This document shows positions 43,540-52,275 of a DNA stretch of 64,000 nucleotides, piece after piece. The translations under genes were made by a program, and so were the position numbers. Below the pieces are notes generated by a model. It did not search any database, was not told the origin of the DNA, and saw only the letters and a list, made by a program, of their open reading frames with translations. This DNA is from Paraburkholderia bryophila (GTDB taxonomy: Bacteria > Pseudomonadota > Gammaproteobacteria > Burkholderiales > Burkholderiaceae), in assembly GCF_013409255.1 (NCBI RefSeq), contig NZ_JACCAS010000001.1, positions 2,852,001 to 2,916,000 on the forward strand, read 5' to 3'. Position 1 is the stretch's first letter, and every line of letters starts with the position of its first letter.

Positions 43540-45258
43540 ATGAGCGACACTCACACCAAGGCCGTATCGGAAGGTCGGCGTCTGGAAGGTGAATTCGACT
43601 ACATCATCGTGGGCGCGGGTACGGCGGGTTGCGTGCTGGCCAATCGCCTGAGTGCGGATCCGGACGTGCAGGTTCTGCTGCTCGAAGCCGGCGGTAAAGA
43701 CGATTATCACTGGATTCACGTGCCGGTCGGCTACCTCTACTGCATCGGCAATCCGCGCACGGATTGGCTTTACAAAACGCAGCCGGAAGCCGCCTTGAAT
43801 GGACGCGCGTTGTCGTATCCACGCGGACGCGTACTCGGCGGCAGCTCCTCCATCAACGGCATGATCTACATGCGCGGTCAGCGCGAAGACTACGACGAAT
43901 GGGCGCGCGTCACCAACGACGCATCATGGTCCTGGAACGCGGTGCTGCCGGTCTTCAAACGCAGTGAAGATCATCACGCCGGCGCGAATGAATCGCATGG
44001 CGCGGGCGGTCCATGGCGCGTCGAAAAGCAGCGCCTCAAATGGAAAATTCTCGAAGAGTTTTCGCAGGCCGCACAGCAAACCGGCATTCCCGCGACCGAC
44101 GATTTCAATCGCGGCGACAACACCGGCGTCGGCTATTTCGACGTCAATCAGAAACGCGGCATTCGCTGGAATGCGTCGAAAGCGTTTTTGCGTCCCGCGC
44201 TTAGACGACCGAATCTCACCGTCATCACCGGCGCGCAGACACAGCGTGTCGTGTTCGAAGGACGCCGTTGCAGCGGTGTTGAATATCGCGGCGACAACAC
44301 CGACTATCTCGCCAAAGCGCGCTGCGAAGTAATCCTCAGTGCGGGCGCGGTGAACTCGCCGCAATTGCTCGAACTGTCCGGCATCGGCAACGGCGCGCGT
44401 CTGCAGAATCTGGGTATCGACGTCGTCAACGATCTGCGCGGCGTCGGCGAAAACCTGCAGGATCATTTGCAATTGCGGATGGCCTATCGGGTGGACGGCG
44501 TGCGCACGCTCAACACGGCGTCTGCGCATTGGTGGGGCAAGCTGGTGATCGGTATGCAGTACGCGCTGTTTCAAAGCGGGCCAATGTCGATGTCGCCGTC
44601 GCAACTCGGCGCGTTCGCCAGGTCCGATCCGCACGATCGCTCACTCACGCGGCCCGACCTCGAATATCACGTGCAGCCGCTGTCGCTCGATCGCTTCGGC
44701 GAACCGCTGCATCGCTTCAATGCGTTCACGGCGTCGGTGTGTCAGTTGCGGCCCACGTCGCGCGGCAGCATTCATATCGAGTCCGCGGATGCTTCAGCGC
44801 CGCCGCTGATCGCACCGAACTACCTCTCCACCGACTACGACCGTCACGTCGCCGCTAACGCACTGCGTCTCACGCGACGGATCGCCGCGGCGCCCGCGTT
44901 GGCCCGCTATCAGCCCCGGGAGATTTTGCCGGGCATCCAGTATCAAACCGAAGAAGAACTTCAGCAGGCCGCCGGCGCGGTCGGCACGACGATCTTCCAT
45001 CCGGTCGGCACCTGCCGGATGGGCACGAGCGACGACCCAGCCGCTGTAGTCGATAGCCGCCTACGTGTTATCGGTGTTGACGGCTTGCGCGTGGTCGACG
45101 CGTCGGTCATGCCAGTCATCACGTCGGGCAACACCAACTCGCCCACGCTGATGATCGCCGAGCGCGCCAGCGAGATGATCCGCGAAGACCGCCGCGCCCG
45201 CGTGGCCGGCAGTCGCGCGGCGCAGGGCATGGCGGGCGCGTCGATGTCGGTTGTGTGA
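43540..45258 (+). CDS. GMC-family FAD dehydrogenase, probable 3-hydroxypropionate dehydrogenase
   Basis: Flavoprotein alcohol dehydrogenase of 572 aa. ADP-binding YIIVGAGTAGCVLANRL is near residue 21, GMC signature 1 is PRGRVLGGSSSINGMIYMRG, signature 2 is GAVNSPQLLELSGIG, and the catalytic His/Asn region lies in HPVGTCRMG and ITSGNTNSPTLMIAERA. Choline and PEG dehydrogenases share the family. The mmsA partner and divergent LysR regulator match the hpdH arrangement of 3-hydroxypropionate catabolism (3-HP to malonate semialdehyde), so that role is favoured. Confidence 0.85.
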   Translation: MSDTHTKAVSEGRRLEGEFDYIIVGAGTAGCVLANRLSADPDVQVLLLEAGGKDDYHWIHVPVGYLYCIGNPRTDWLYKTQPEAALNGRALSYPRGRVLGGSSSINGMIYMRGQREDYDEWARVTNDASWSWNAVLPVFKRSEDHHAGANESHGAGGPWRVEKQRLKWKILEEFSQAAQQTGIPATDDFNRGDNTGVGYFDVNQKRGIRWNASKAFLRPALRRPNLTVITGAQTQRVVFEGRRCSGVEYRGDNTDYLAKARCEVILSAGAVNSPQLLELSGIGNGARLQNLGIDVVNDLRGVGENLQDHLQLRMAYRVDGVRTLNTASAHWWGKLVIGMQYALFQSGPMSMSPSQLGAFARSDPHDRSLTRPDLEYHVQPLSLDRFGEPLHRFNAFTASVCQLRPTSRGSIHIESADASAPPLIAPNYLSTDYDRHVAANALRLTRRIAAAPALARYQPREILPGIQYQTEEELQQAAGAVGTTIFHPVGTCRMGTSDDPAAVVDSRLRVIGVDGLRVVDASVMPVITSGNTNSPTLMIAERASEMIREDRRARVAGSRAAQGMAGASMSVV

Positions 45259-45564
45259 CAGCGGCACGTTGATTGCATGGGCTGCCCGCCGCGCGTCGGT
45301 TGGGCGGCCTACGCGCGCCCGCCGTTCGGCGCGCCGGCACGTTCCGCGTGGCAGACCGACGTCATCCACTAAGTGCAAATCCCAATGAATGCGCTGCATC
45401 ATTGGCGCGACAATGGCAGCCATGCTGCGTGCCGCCCCATGGATTACCGTCCGGATTGGTGCAGTACGCCAACGAGCGGCATGGGGTGCCGCCGTCATAA
45501 CAAGTCGCGCAAAACTTCGCGCGGAAGATCGTAGTGCTTCGCCTTACTCCGTATGGAAGGGAAC

Positions 45565-46344
45565 ATGATTCTCGGCGATACGATTCTCGAAACGCGCGGC
45601 CTCACCCGTGAGTTCAAAGGCTTCATTGCCGTGAACGGCGTGAACCTGCGCGTGCGCCGTGGCTCGATCCATGCGCTGATTGGTCCCAATGGGGCAGGCA
45701 AGACCACCTGCTTCAATCTGCTCACCAAGTTCCTCGAACCGACCGCGGGTCAGATCGTGTTCAACGGTATCGACATTACCGGCGAACGTCCTGCGCAGAT
45801 CGCGCGGCGCGGCATCATCCGTTCGTTCCAGATTTCCGCGGTGTTCCCGCATCTGACAGCATTGCAGAACGTGCGCATCGGTTTGCAGCGCCAGCTTGGC
45901 ACGGCATTTCATTTCTGGAAGAGCGAGCGCACGCTGCGCCAGCTCGACGATCGCGCGATGGATCTGCTCACCCAGGTCGGCCTGACCGATTTCGCCGATG
46001 TGCTGACGGTCGAACTTTCCTACGGCCGCAAACGCGCGCTGGAAATCGCCACCACGCTCGCCATGGAACCGGAGCTGATGTTGCTCGACGAACCGACGCA
46101 AGGCATGGGCCACGAAGATGTGGATCGTGTCACGGCGTTGATCAAGAAAGTCTCGAGCGGCCGCACGATCCTGATGGTCGAGCACAACATGAACGTGATC
46201 GCCGGCATCTCGGACACGATCACCGTGCTGCAACGAGGCGAAGTGCTCGCCGAAGGCAGCTACGCCGAAGTGTCGAAGAACCCGCTCGTGATGCAAGCCT
46301 ATATGGGCAGCGCCGACGCGGCGCTCGCCGGAGCCCACGCATGA
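45565..46344 (+). CDS. livG: Branched-chain-type ABC transporter ATPase (LivG), set 1
   Basis: ABC ATPase of 259 aa. Walker A GPNGAGKTT, Q-loop SFQISAVFPHL, Walker B LMLLDEPTQGM and H-loop VEHNM. The signature LSYGRKRALEIA diverges from LSGGQ as usual for LivG. ATG 45565 follows GGAAGGGAAC; an in-frame ATG four codons earlier lacks a Shine-Dalgarno. It overlaps livF by 4 bases and opens a five-gene transporter operon. A gap of ~300 bp separates it from the GMC gene, with no visible terminator. Confidence 0.92.
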   Translation: MILGDTILETRGLTREFKGFIAVNGVNLRVRRGSIHALIGPNGAGKTTCFNLLTKFLEPTAGQIVFNGIDITGERPAQIARRGIIRSFQISAVFPHLTALQNVRIGLQRQLGTAFHFWKSERTLRQLDDRAMDLLTQVGLTDFADVLTVELSYGRKRALEIATTLAMEPELMLLDEPTQGMGHEDVDRVTALIKKVSSGRTILMVEHNMNVIAGISDTITVLQRGEVLAEGSYAEVSKNPLVMQAYMGSADAALAGAHA

Positions 46345-47099
46345 ATACGATTGCCGAGCGCGAAAGCCTCGAAGTGAGCGGCACGGCGGACGCCGTGCCC
46401 GCGCTGGAAATTGCGGGTTTGCAGGCGTGGTATGGCGAGTCGCACATTCTGCATGGCGTCGACCTGACGGTGAATCGCGGCGAAGTCGTCACGCTGCTCG
46501 GCCGCAACGGCGCGGGCCGCACCACCACGCTGCGCGCGATCATGGGTTTGACGGGGCGGCGCACGGGCTCGATCCGAATCGGTGGACGCGAAACCATCAA
46601 CATGCCCACGCATCGCATCGCGCACTGCGGCATTGGTTACTGCCCCGAAGAGCGCGGGATTTTCTCGAGTCTTTCGTGCGAGGAAAATCTGCTGCTGCCA
46701 CCGCCCGTCGGCGATAAAGCGCACATGATGTCGCTCGACGAAATCTATTCGATGTTCCCGAATCTGAAGGAACGCCGTATGAGCCAGGGCACGCGGCTCT
46801 CGGGCGGCGAGCAGCAGATGCTGGCGGTCGCGCGCATTCTGCGCACCGGCGCGAGTCTGTTGCTGCTCGACGAGATCTCGGAAGGGCTGGCGCCCGTCAT
46901 CGTGCAGACGCTGGCACGCATGATCGTCACGCTGAAAGAGCGGGGCTATACGGTCGTGATGGTCGAACAGAATTTCCGCTTTGCCGCGCCGCTTGCCGAT
47001 CGCTTCTATGTGATGGAGCACGGCACGATCGTCGAGCACTTCGGGGCGGGTGAACTCGAAAGCAAGATGCCGGTGTTGCACGATCTGCTGGGCGTATAA
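46341..47099 (+). CDS. livF: Branched-chain-type ABC transporter ATPase (LivF), set 1, with Walker A Lys-to-Arg
   Basis: Second ATPase of the importer, 252 aa. The P-loop reads GRNGAGRTT: the invariant Walker A lysine is arginine (Arg60, codon CGC at 46518-46520). The rest is intact: Q-loop region PEERGIFSSLSCEENL, signature RLSGGEQQMLAVAR, Walker B LLLLDEISEGLAP and H-loop VEQNFRFA. An ~18-residue N-terminal extension precedes the first strand. Start overlaps the livG stop (ATGA). Activity may rest mainly on the LivG subunit if Arg60 weakens ATP hydrolysis. Confidence 0.9.
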   Translation: MNTIAERESLEVSGTADAVPALEIAGLQAWYGESHILHGVDLTVNRGEVVTLLGRNGAGRTTTLRAIMGLTGRRTGSIRIGGRETINMPTHRIAHCGIGYCPEERGIFSSLSCEENLLLPPPVGDKAHMMSLDEIYSMFPNLKERRMSQGTRLSGGEQQMLAVARILRTGASLLLLDEISEGLAPVIVQTLARMIVTLKERGYTVVMVEQNFRFAAPLADRFYVMEHGTIVEHFGAGELESKMPVLHDLLGV

Positions 47100-47150
47100 A
47101 AGCCGCCCGATTGCCTCTGATAACCACAAGTGAAGAAACAGGAGACAGGA

Positions 47151-48365
47151 ATGAAAAAGAACCCACTCGCGCGACTCGCCACCCTTTGCTTCGCGGCCGC
47201 CGCCGGCGCCGCCCTGACGATAGGCAGCGCGCAAGCGGCTGACGACGCGGTGAAGATCGGCTACATCACCGATCTGTCGGGGCTGTACGCGGATATCGAC
47301 GGCCCGGGCGGACTCGAAGCGATCCGTATGGCGATCGCGGACTTCGGCGGCAAGGTCAACGGCAAGCCGATCACGCTGGTCTACGCGGATCACCAGAACA
47401 AGGCGGACATCGCCGCATCGCGCGCGCGTGAGTGGTTCGATCGCGACGGCGTCGACATGCTGATCGGCGGGACGAACTCGGCAACGGGCCTGTCGATGAA
47501 CACGGTCGCGGGCGAGAAGCACAAGGTCTACATCAACATCGGCGCGGGCGCCGATACGCTGACCAACGAGCAATGCACGCCGTACACGATCCACTACGCG
47601 TACGACACGACCGCGCTTGCCAACGGCACGGGTTCGGCGGTGACGAAGCAGGGCGGCAAGACGTGGTACTTCCTGACCGCCGACTACGCGTTCGGCAAGG
47701 CGCTGGAAAAAGCGACCTCGGACGTGGTGAAGGCGAACGGCGGCCAGGTGCTGGGCGCCGTGCGCGCGCCGCTGTCGGCGTCAGACTTCTCGTCGTTCCT
47801 GTTGCAGGCGCAAGCATCGAAGGCGCAGATTCTCGGCCTCGCGAATGCTGGCGGCGATACGGTTAACTCGATCAAGGCCGCGAAGGAATTCGGCCTGACC
47901 AAGACGATGAAGCTGGCCGCGCTGCTGATGTTCATCGACGACGTGCACAGCCTCGGTCTGGAAACCACGCAAGGCCTGGTGCTGACGGACAGCTGGTACT
48001 GGAACAAGGACGCCACCACGCGCAAGTGGGCGCAGCGTTACTTCGACAAGATGAAGAAGATGCCGTCGAGCCTGCAGGCGGCCGACTACTCCGCGACCAT
48101 GACCTACCTGAACGCGGTGAAGGCGGTCGGTTCGACCGACACGGATAAGGTGATGGCGCAACTGCGCAAGACCAAGATCGACGACTTCTACGCGAAGGGC
48201 TACATCCGTCAGGACGGCAGCATGATCCACGACATGTACCTGATGCAGGTGAAGACGCCGGCCGAATCCAAGGAGCCGTGGGACTACTACAAGATCATGG
48301 CGACGATCCCGGGCGAGCAGGCGTTCACGACCAAGGCGCAAACGCGCTGCGCGTTGTGGAAGTAA
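47151..48365 (+). CDS. Periplasmic substrate-binding protein, Liv family, set 1
   Basis: Type I periplasmic binding protein of 404 aa. Signal peptide ends ..LTIGSAQA, and the mature chain starts ADDAVKIGYITDLSGLYADIDGPGG. The long form with SWYWNKDATTRKWAQRYFDKMKKMPS is typical of aromatic, amide or other non-leucine ligands in the LivJ-like superfamily. ATG 47151 has GGAGACAGGA just upstream. It lies between livF and livH in the same operon. Ligand unknown; a C3-C4 hydroxy acid fits the neighbouring catabolic genes (inference). Confidence 0.9.
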   Translation: MKKNPLARLATLCFAAAAGAALTIGSAQAADDAVKIGYITDLSGLYADIDGPGGLEAIRMAIADFGGKVNGKPITLVYADHQNKADIAASRAREWFDRDGVDMLIGGTNSATGLSMNTVAGEKHKVYINIGAGADTLTNEQCTPYTIHYAYDTTALANGTGSAVTKQGGKTWYFLTADYAFGKALEKATSDVVKANGGQVLGAVRAPLSASDFSSFLLQAQASKAQILGLANAGGDTVNSIKAAKEFGLTKTMKLAALLMFIDDVHSLGLETTQGLVLTDSWYWNKDATTRKWAQRYFDKMKKMPSSLQAADYSATMTYLNAVKAVGSTDTDKVMAQLRKTKIDDFYAKGYIRQDGSMIHDMYLMQVKTPAESKEPWDYYKIMATIPGEQAFTTKAQTRCALWK

Positions 48366-48530
48366 GCGCGGGCTGAGGGCCCGATGCTGAGGGTCCGATA
48401 GTCGTCTGTCCGCAGACCGCAACCGTTTCACATGCCGCGCGCGTTCGGCGTTATTGCCGCCGAACGCGCGCCGGCCGGATCGTGCGTCACCGATCTCACC
48501 TTGGCGATAGCTTCAGGGGTTAAGGCTTCA

Positions 48531-49415
48531 ATGGAAATCTTTGGCATTCCGCTACCGGCGATGCTGAGCCAGCTGCTGCTGGGGCTCGTGAACGGCTCGT
48601 TCTACGCGATTCTGAGTCTCGGGCTCGCGGTGATCTTCGGCTTGCTCAACGTGATCAACTTCGCGCACGGCGCGTTGTTCATGCTCGGCGCAATGCTCGC
48701 GTGGATGGGCTTTTCGTATTTCGGCCTGCCGTACTGGGTGATGCTGGTGCTCGCGCCGCTGATCGTTGGGCTGTTCGGCATCGCGATCGAACGCACCATG
48801 CTGCGCTGGCTCTACAAACTCGATCACGTGTATGGGCTACTGCTGACCTTCGGTCTGACGCTGGTGGTCGAAGGCGTGTTCCGGTCTATCTACGGTTCGT
48901 CCGGCCAGCCGTACGACGTGCCGTCGGCATTGTCCGGCGCGACCAACCTCGGCTTCATGTTCCTGCCGAACTATCGCGCGTGGGTCGTGGTGGCCTCGCT
49001 CACGGTCTGCTTCGCGACGTGGTTCGTGATCGAGAAGACGCGTCTGGGCGCCTATCTGCGCGCAGGCACGGAGAATCCCAAACTGGTCGAAGCATTCGGT
49101 ATCAACGTACCGATGATGGTCACGCTCACCTACGGCTTCGGCGTCGCGCTGGCGGCGTTCGCGGGCGTGCTCGCCGCGCCGGTCATTCAGGTTTCGCCGC
49201 TGATGGGCCAGCCGATGATCATTACCGTGTTCGCGGTGGTCGTGATCGGCGGCATGGGCTCGATCATGGGCTCGATTCTCACCGGCCTGATGCTCGGCGT
49301 GATCGAAGGGTTGACGCGCGTGTTTTACCCGGAAGCGTCGGCGACCGTCGTCTTCGTGATCATGGCGCTCGTGTTGCTGGTGCGACCGGCGGGTCTCTTC
49401 GGCAAGGAAAAATGA
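48531..49415 (+). CDS. livH: Branched-chain-type ABC transporter permease LivH, set 1
   Basis: Inner-membrane permease of 294 aa with about 8 hydrophobic helices. Conserved LLLGLVNGSFYAILSLGLAV, FAHGALFMLGAML and the EAA-like VVIGGMGSIMGSILTGLMLG are present. ATG 48531 follows TAAGG. It ends at TGA overlapping the livM start (ATGATG), so permeases are translated together. Confidence 0.93.
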   Translation: MEIFGIPLPAMLSQLLLGLVNGSFYAILSLGLAVIFGLLNVINFAHGALFMLGAMLAWMGFSYFGLPYWVMLVLAPLIVGLFGIAIERTMLRWLYKLDHVYGLLLTFGLTLVVEGVFRSIYGSSGQPYDVPSALSGATNLGFMFLPNYRAWVVVASLTVCFATWFVIEKTRLGAYLRAGTENPKLVEAFGINVPMMVTLTYGFGVALAAFAGVLAAPVIQVSPLMGQPMIITVFAVVVIGGMGSIMGSILTGLMLGVIEGLTRVFYPEASATVVFVIMALVLLVRPAGLFGKEK

Positions 49416-50386
49416 TGCAGAGAAAAATGCTCTACGGTCTGCTGCTGATCGTGCTTCTCGCCGTGCCGGTGCTCGGCATCTATCCGCTGTTCGTGATGAA
49501 GGTGCTGTGTTTCGCGCTGTTCGCGGCGGCGTTCAATCTGCTGATCGGCTACACCGGTTTGCTGTCGTTCGGCCACGCGATGTTCCTCGGCTCGGCCGGC
49601 TACGTGACCGGCTACGCGATGCAGACGCTCGGCTTCTCGCCGGAACTCGGCGTGCTCGCGGGCACCGCGGCGGCGACCTTGCTCGGTTTCGTGGTCGGAC
49701 TCTTTGCGATTCGCCGTCAAGGCATCTACTTCGCAATGGTCACGCTGGCGCTCGCGCAGATGGTCTACTTTGTGTTCCTGCAGGCGCCGTTCACGCATGG
49801 CGAGGACGGTCTGCAAGGCGTGCCGCGCGGCAAGCTGCTCGGGCTGCTGGATCTTTCGTCCGACGTGACGTTGTACTTCGTCGTGCTCGCGGTCATGGTG
49901 CTGGCCTTCCTGCTGATCGTGCGGATCGTGCATTCGCCGTTCGGTCAGGTGCTGGTGGCGATCAAGGAAAACGAACCGCGCGCGATCTCGCTCGGCTACG
50001 ACACGGATCGCTTCAAGCTGCTCGCCTTCGTTCTGTCGGCGGGTCTCGCGGGTCTCGCCGGTTCGCTGAAAGTGCTGGTGCAGGGCTTCGAAACCTTGAG
50101 CGACGCGTACTGGACCATGTCCGGCCTCGTGATCCTGATGACGCTGGTCGGCGGTATGGGCACGCTGTTCGGGCCGCTGCTCGGCGCGGCGTTGATCGTG
50201 GCGCTGGAGGATCGTCTCGGCGACATCGGCACGGCGCTCGCGTCGTCGACGGGTATCGACTGGTTCCGCTCGCTCGGCGAGTCGGTCACGATCGTGACCG
50301 GCTTGATTTTCATCGCGTGCGTGCTGGCGTTCCGGCGCGGTATTGTCGGTGAGATCGTCGCGCGGGTGCGGCCATTGCGCGCGTGA
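49412..50386 (+). CDS. livM: Branched-chain-type ABC transporter permease LivM, set 1
   Basis: Second permease of 324 aa, ~9 helices. Motifs NLLIGYTGLLSFGHAMFLGS, QGIYFAMVTLALAQM and LVGGMGTLFGPLLGAAL match LivM. It overlaps livH by 4 bases. The next gene follows a 527-bp gap with regulatory features, so set 1 ends here. Confidence 0.93.
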   Translation: MMQRKMLYGLLLIVLLAVPVLGIYPLFVMKVLCFALFAAAFNLLIGYTGLLSFGHAMFLGSAGYVTGYAMQTLGFSPELGVLAGTAAATLLGFVVGLFAIRRQGIYFAMVTLALAQMVYFVFLQAPFTHGEDGLQGVPRGKLLGLLDLSSDVTLYFVVLAVMVLAFLLIVRIVHSPFGQVLVAIKENEPRAISLGYDTDRFKLLAFVLSAGLAGLAGSLKVLVQGFETLSDAYWTMSGLVILMTLVGGMGTLFGPLLGAALIVALEDRLGDIGTALASSTGIDWFRSLGESVTIVTGLIFIACVLAFRRGIVGEIVARVRPLRA

Positions 50387-50421
50387 TTCAGAGGGGTCTG
50401 CGTAACTGCTTCGGCATCCGA

Positions 50422-50692
50422 TATAATCCGCCGGCAGTTGAAATGGCGAGGCGGGCGGTAAAGTCCGCCACCTGATCGACGCAAGCGGCCAAACCCGCGC
50501 AAATGCGCCCCAATTCAGTGCGGCAGTGCACCACTAGGGTAATTGCTAGTTGTAGTACACCATGTGCTCGTTTAATCTTCACGCAGTTCTGATGCACCAC
50601 GAAATTTGCAGGTGGAGAACGAGGAGACAATGAGGCACTCAGTGCCCAGACGAAAGCGCTGTTGGATTGATATCCAGCAGCGCTTTTTATTT
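50422..50692 (+). promoter_or_regulatory. Leader / ncRNA candidate upstream of the second Liv set
   Basis: A consensus TATAAT (50422-50427) lies ~230 bp before a very strong terminator (50653-50692). Between them are an ACTAG-N8-CTAGT inverted repeat (50533-50550) and a small ORF with a GAGGAG ribosome site (50630-50755) whose codons run through the terminator stem. This could be an attenuated leader of the binding-protein gene at 50914 or an independent small RNA. The -35 (TGCGTA, 17-bp spacing) is weak. Confidence 0.45.
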
Positions 50693-50755
50693 GGTCTTTC
50701 GGAATGGCCCAACACCAATTGGATGCCAATTTCCCGGCCCTTTTTTATTCCCTGA
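50630..50755 (+). CDS. Possible 41-residue leader peptide
   Basis: Small ORF starting MRHSVPRRKRCWIDIQQRF with GAGGAG three bases before the ATG, ending at 50755. The terminator hairpin 50653-50686 lies inside its codons 8-19. Too close a Shine-Dalgarno spacing and no homology I recognise make it uncertain; it matters because ribosome movement over it could control the terminator. Confidence 0.3.
   Translation: MRHSVPRRKRCWIDIQQRFLFGLSEWPNTNWMPISRPFFIP
50653..50692 (+). terminator. Strong intrinsic terminator in the leader region
   Basis: A 15-bp stem (50653-50667 with 50672-50686, AAAGCGCTG..CAGCGCTTT, one G-U wobble) with a 4-base loop TGAT is followed by TTTTTATTT. It is far too strong to be incidental and sits 220 bp upstream of the binding-protein gene. 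Confidence 0.88.
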
Positions 50756-50793
50756 ACCATTCCATTTCCGCGCGCCGCTTCCCTGCAAAACGC

Positions 50794-50823
50794 TTGCAGC
50801 GCGGGGCTGCGCTCCGCTACACT
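50794..50823 (+). promoter_or_regulatory. Predicted promoter of the binding-protein gene at 50914
   Basis: TTGCAG (50794-50799) and TACACT (50818-50823) are 18 bases apart, downstream of the leader terminator and 90 bp upstream of the ATG. Confidence 0.45.
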
Positions 50824-50850
50824 CGCTATTCACCGACCGCTGGGTCGGGA

Positions 50851-50882
50851 TTAAATCCGCGGAATGGAATTCGCGGATTTAA
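50851..50882. repeat. 11-bp inverted repeat before the binding-protein gene
   Basis: Arms TTAAATCCGCG (50851-50861) and CGCGGATTTAA (50872-50882) with a 10-base spacer, preceded by a CCGACC/GGTCGG hairpin (50833-50848). It lies ~20 bp downstream of the predicted -10, so it could be an operator or a 5'-UTR stem protecting the mRNA. Confidence 0.6.
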
Positions 50883-50913
50883 CGTCGAACGAATAACGGG
50901 GTAGAGGAGCGGG

Positions 50914-52080
50914 ATGAAGTCGGCATTGCGTTGGATAAGCGCGGCATTAGTCGCCACCGGGGTATCCGCAGCATGGAGCGGTATTGCATTCGCGGACGTG
51001 AAAATCGGCGTGACGGTGTCGGCAACCGGCCCGGCTGCGTCACTCGGTATTCCGGAGAAAAACACGATCGCGCTGCTGCCTAAAGAGGTTGCCGGCCAGA
51101 AAATCGATTACATCGTGCTCGACGACGCGACCGACTCGACCCAGGCGGTCAAGAACGCCCGCAAGCTCACTAGCGAAGACCACGTCGACGCGCTGATCGG
51201 CTCGACCGTCGTGCCGAACTCGCTCGCCATGATCGACGTCGCCGCCGAAAGCAGCACACCAATGATCTCCATGGCCGCCGCGGCGAGCATCGTCGAACCG
51301 ATGGACGCAAAGCGCGCGTGGGTCTTCAAGACGCCGCAGAACGATATCCTGATGGCCACCGCAATCGCGCAGCACATGTCGAATCACGGCGTGAAGACGG
51401 TCGCGTTCATCGGCTTCTCCGACGCTTACGGCGAAAGCTGGTTCAAGGAATTCGGCAAAGCCGCCGAACTCGCCAAAATCAAGATCGTCGCGAACGAACG
51501 CTTCGCGCGCAGCGACGCGTCGGTGACCGGGCAGGTGCTGAAGATCATGTCGCAGAACCCGGACGCGGTGCTGATCGCGGGGGCGGGTACGCCGGCCGCA
51601 TTGCCGCAGAAAACCCTCAAGGAACGCGGCTACAAGGGCAAGTACTATCAGACGCACGGCGTCGCGAATAACGACTTCCTGCGCGTGTGCGGCAAGGATT
51701 GCGAAGGCACGTATCTGCCCGCTGGCCCGTTGCTGGTGGCCGAACAGTTGCCCGATTCGAATCCGGTGAAGAAGACGGCGCTGACCTATAAACGTGCCTA
51801 TGAAACCGCTTACGGCGTCGGCTCGGTGTCGACCTTCGGCGGCCACGCGTGGGACGCTGGTTTGCTGCTGCAACGCGCGATTCCGCTGGCGCTGAAGAAG
51901 GGACAGCCGGGCACGCCCGCGTTCCGCGAGGCGCTGCGTGCGGCGCTTGAAAGCACGAAAGACATGCCCGCGTCGCACGGCATCTTCAACATGAGCGCGA
52001 ATGACCACTCTGGCCTCGACCAGCGGGCGCGCGTGATGGTGGAGATTGTCGGCGGCAAGTGGAAGTTGTCCGGCGACTGA
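50914..52080 (+). CDS. Periplasmic substrate-binding protein, Liv family, set 2 copy 1
   Basis: Type I binding protein of 388 aa. A signal peptide of ~27 residues ends ..WSGIAFA and the mature part starts DVKIGVTVSATGPAASLGIP. A Cys pair (FLRVCGKDCEG) could form a disulfide. It is closely related along its whole length to the protein encoded at 52517. A GAGGAG Shine-Dalgarno precedes the ATG and a strong terminator follows, giving its own transcription unit. Confidence 0.93.
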   Translation: MKSALRWISAALVATGVSAAWSGIAFADVKIGVTVSATGPAASLGIPEKNTIALLPKEVAGQKIDYIVLDDATDSTQAVKNARKLTSEDHVDALIGSTVVPNSLAMIDVAAESSTPMISMAAAASIVEPMDAKRAWVFKTPQNDILMATAIAQHMSNHGVKTVAFIGFSDAYGESWFKEFGKAAELAKIKIVANERFARSDASVTGQVLKIMSQNPDAVLIAGAGTPAALPQKTLKERGYKGKYYQTHGVANNDFLRVCGKDCEGTYLPAGPLLVAEQLPDSNPVKKTALTYKRAYETAYGVGSVSTFGGHAWDAGLLLQRAIPLALKKGQPGTPAFREALRAALESTKDMPASHGIFNMSANDHSGLDQRARVMVEIVGGKWKLSGD

Positions 52081-52110
52081 GCGAAGGCGAAGCGATACGG
52101 AACCCCATTC

Positions 52111-52142
52111 AAAAGACGCGTGCAGTTGACGCGTCTTTTTTA
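52111..52142 (+). terminator. Intrinsic terminator between the two binding-protein genes
   Basis: Perfect 11-bp stem AAAAGACGCGT/ACGCGTCTTTT with loop GCAGTTG and a T run, 30 bases after the stop. It isolates the first binding-protein gene from the downstream operon. Confidence 0.93.
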
Positions 52143-52231
52143 TTGGCCGTTTCACGCGAAGTCGCCCGACGTCGCGTGAAAAAGTGTGGTGTCGTGGCTT
52201 CAGGACAAACCCGTATTGGGCCTGCAGGCGC

Positions 52232-52275
52232 TTGACCGTCGATGATGCAGAACGCAATACTACTAACATGTTAGT
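52232..52275 (+). promoter_or_regulatory. Promoter with overlapping 14-bp palindromic operator
   Basis: TTGACC (52232-52237), a 17-base spacer and a weak CAATAC (52255-52260) are followed at once by the perfect palindrome ACTAACATGTTAGT (52262-52275). A regulator bound there would cover the transcription start. It is ~245 bp upstream of the second binding-protein gene. Confidence 0.5.
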
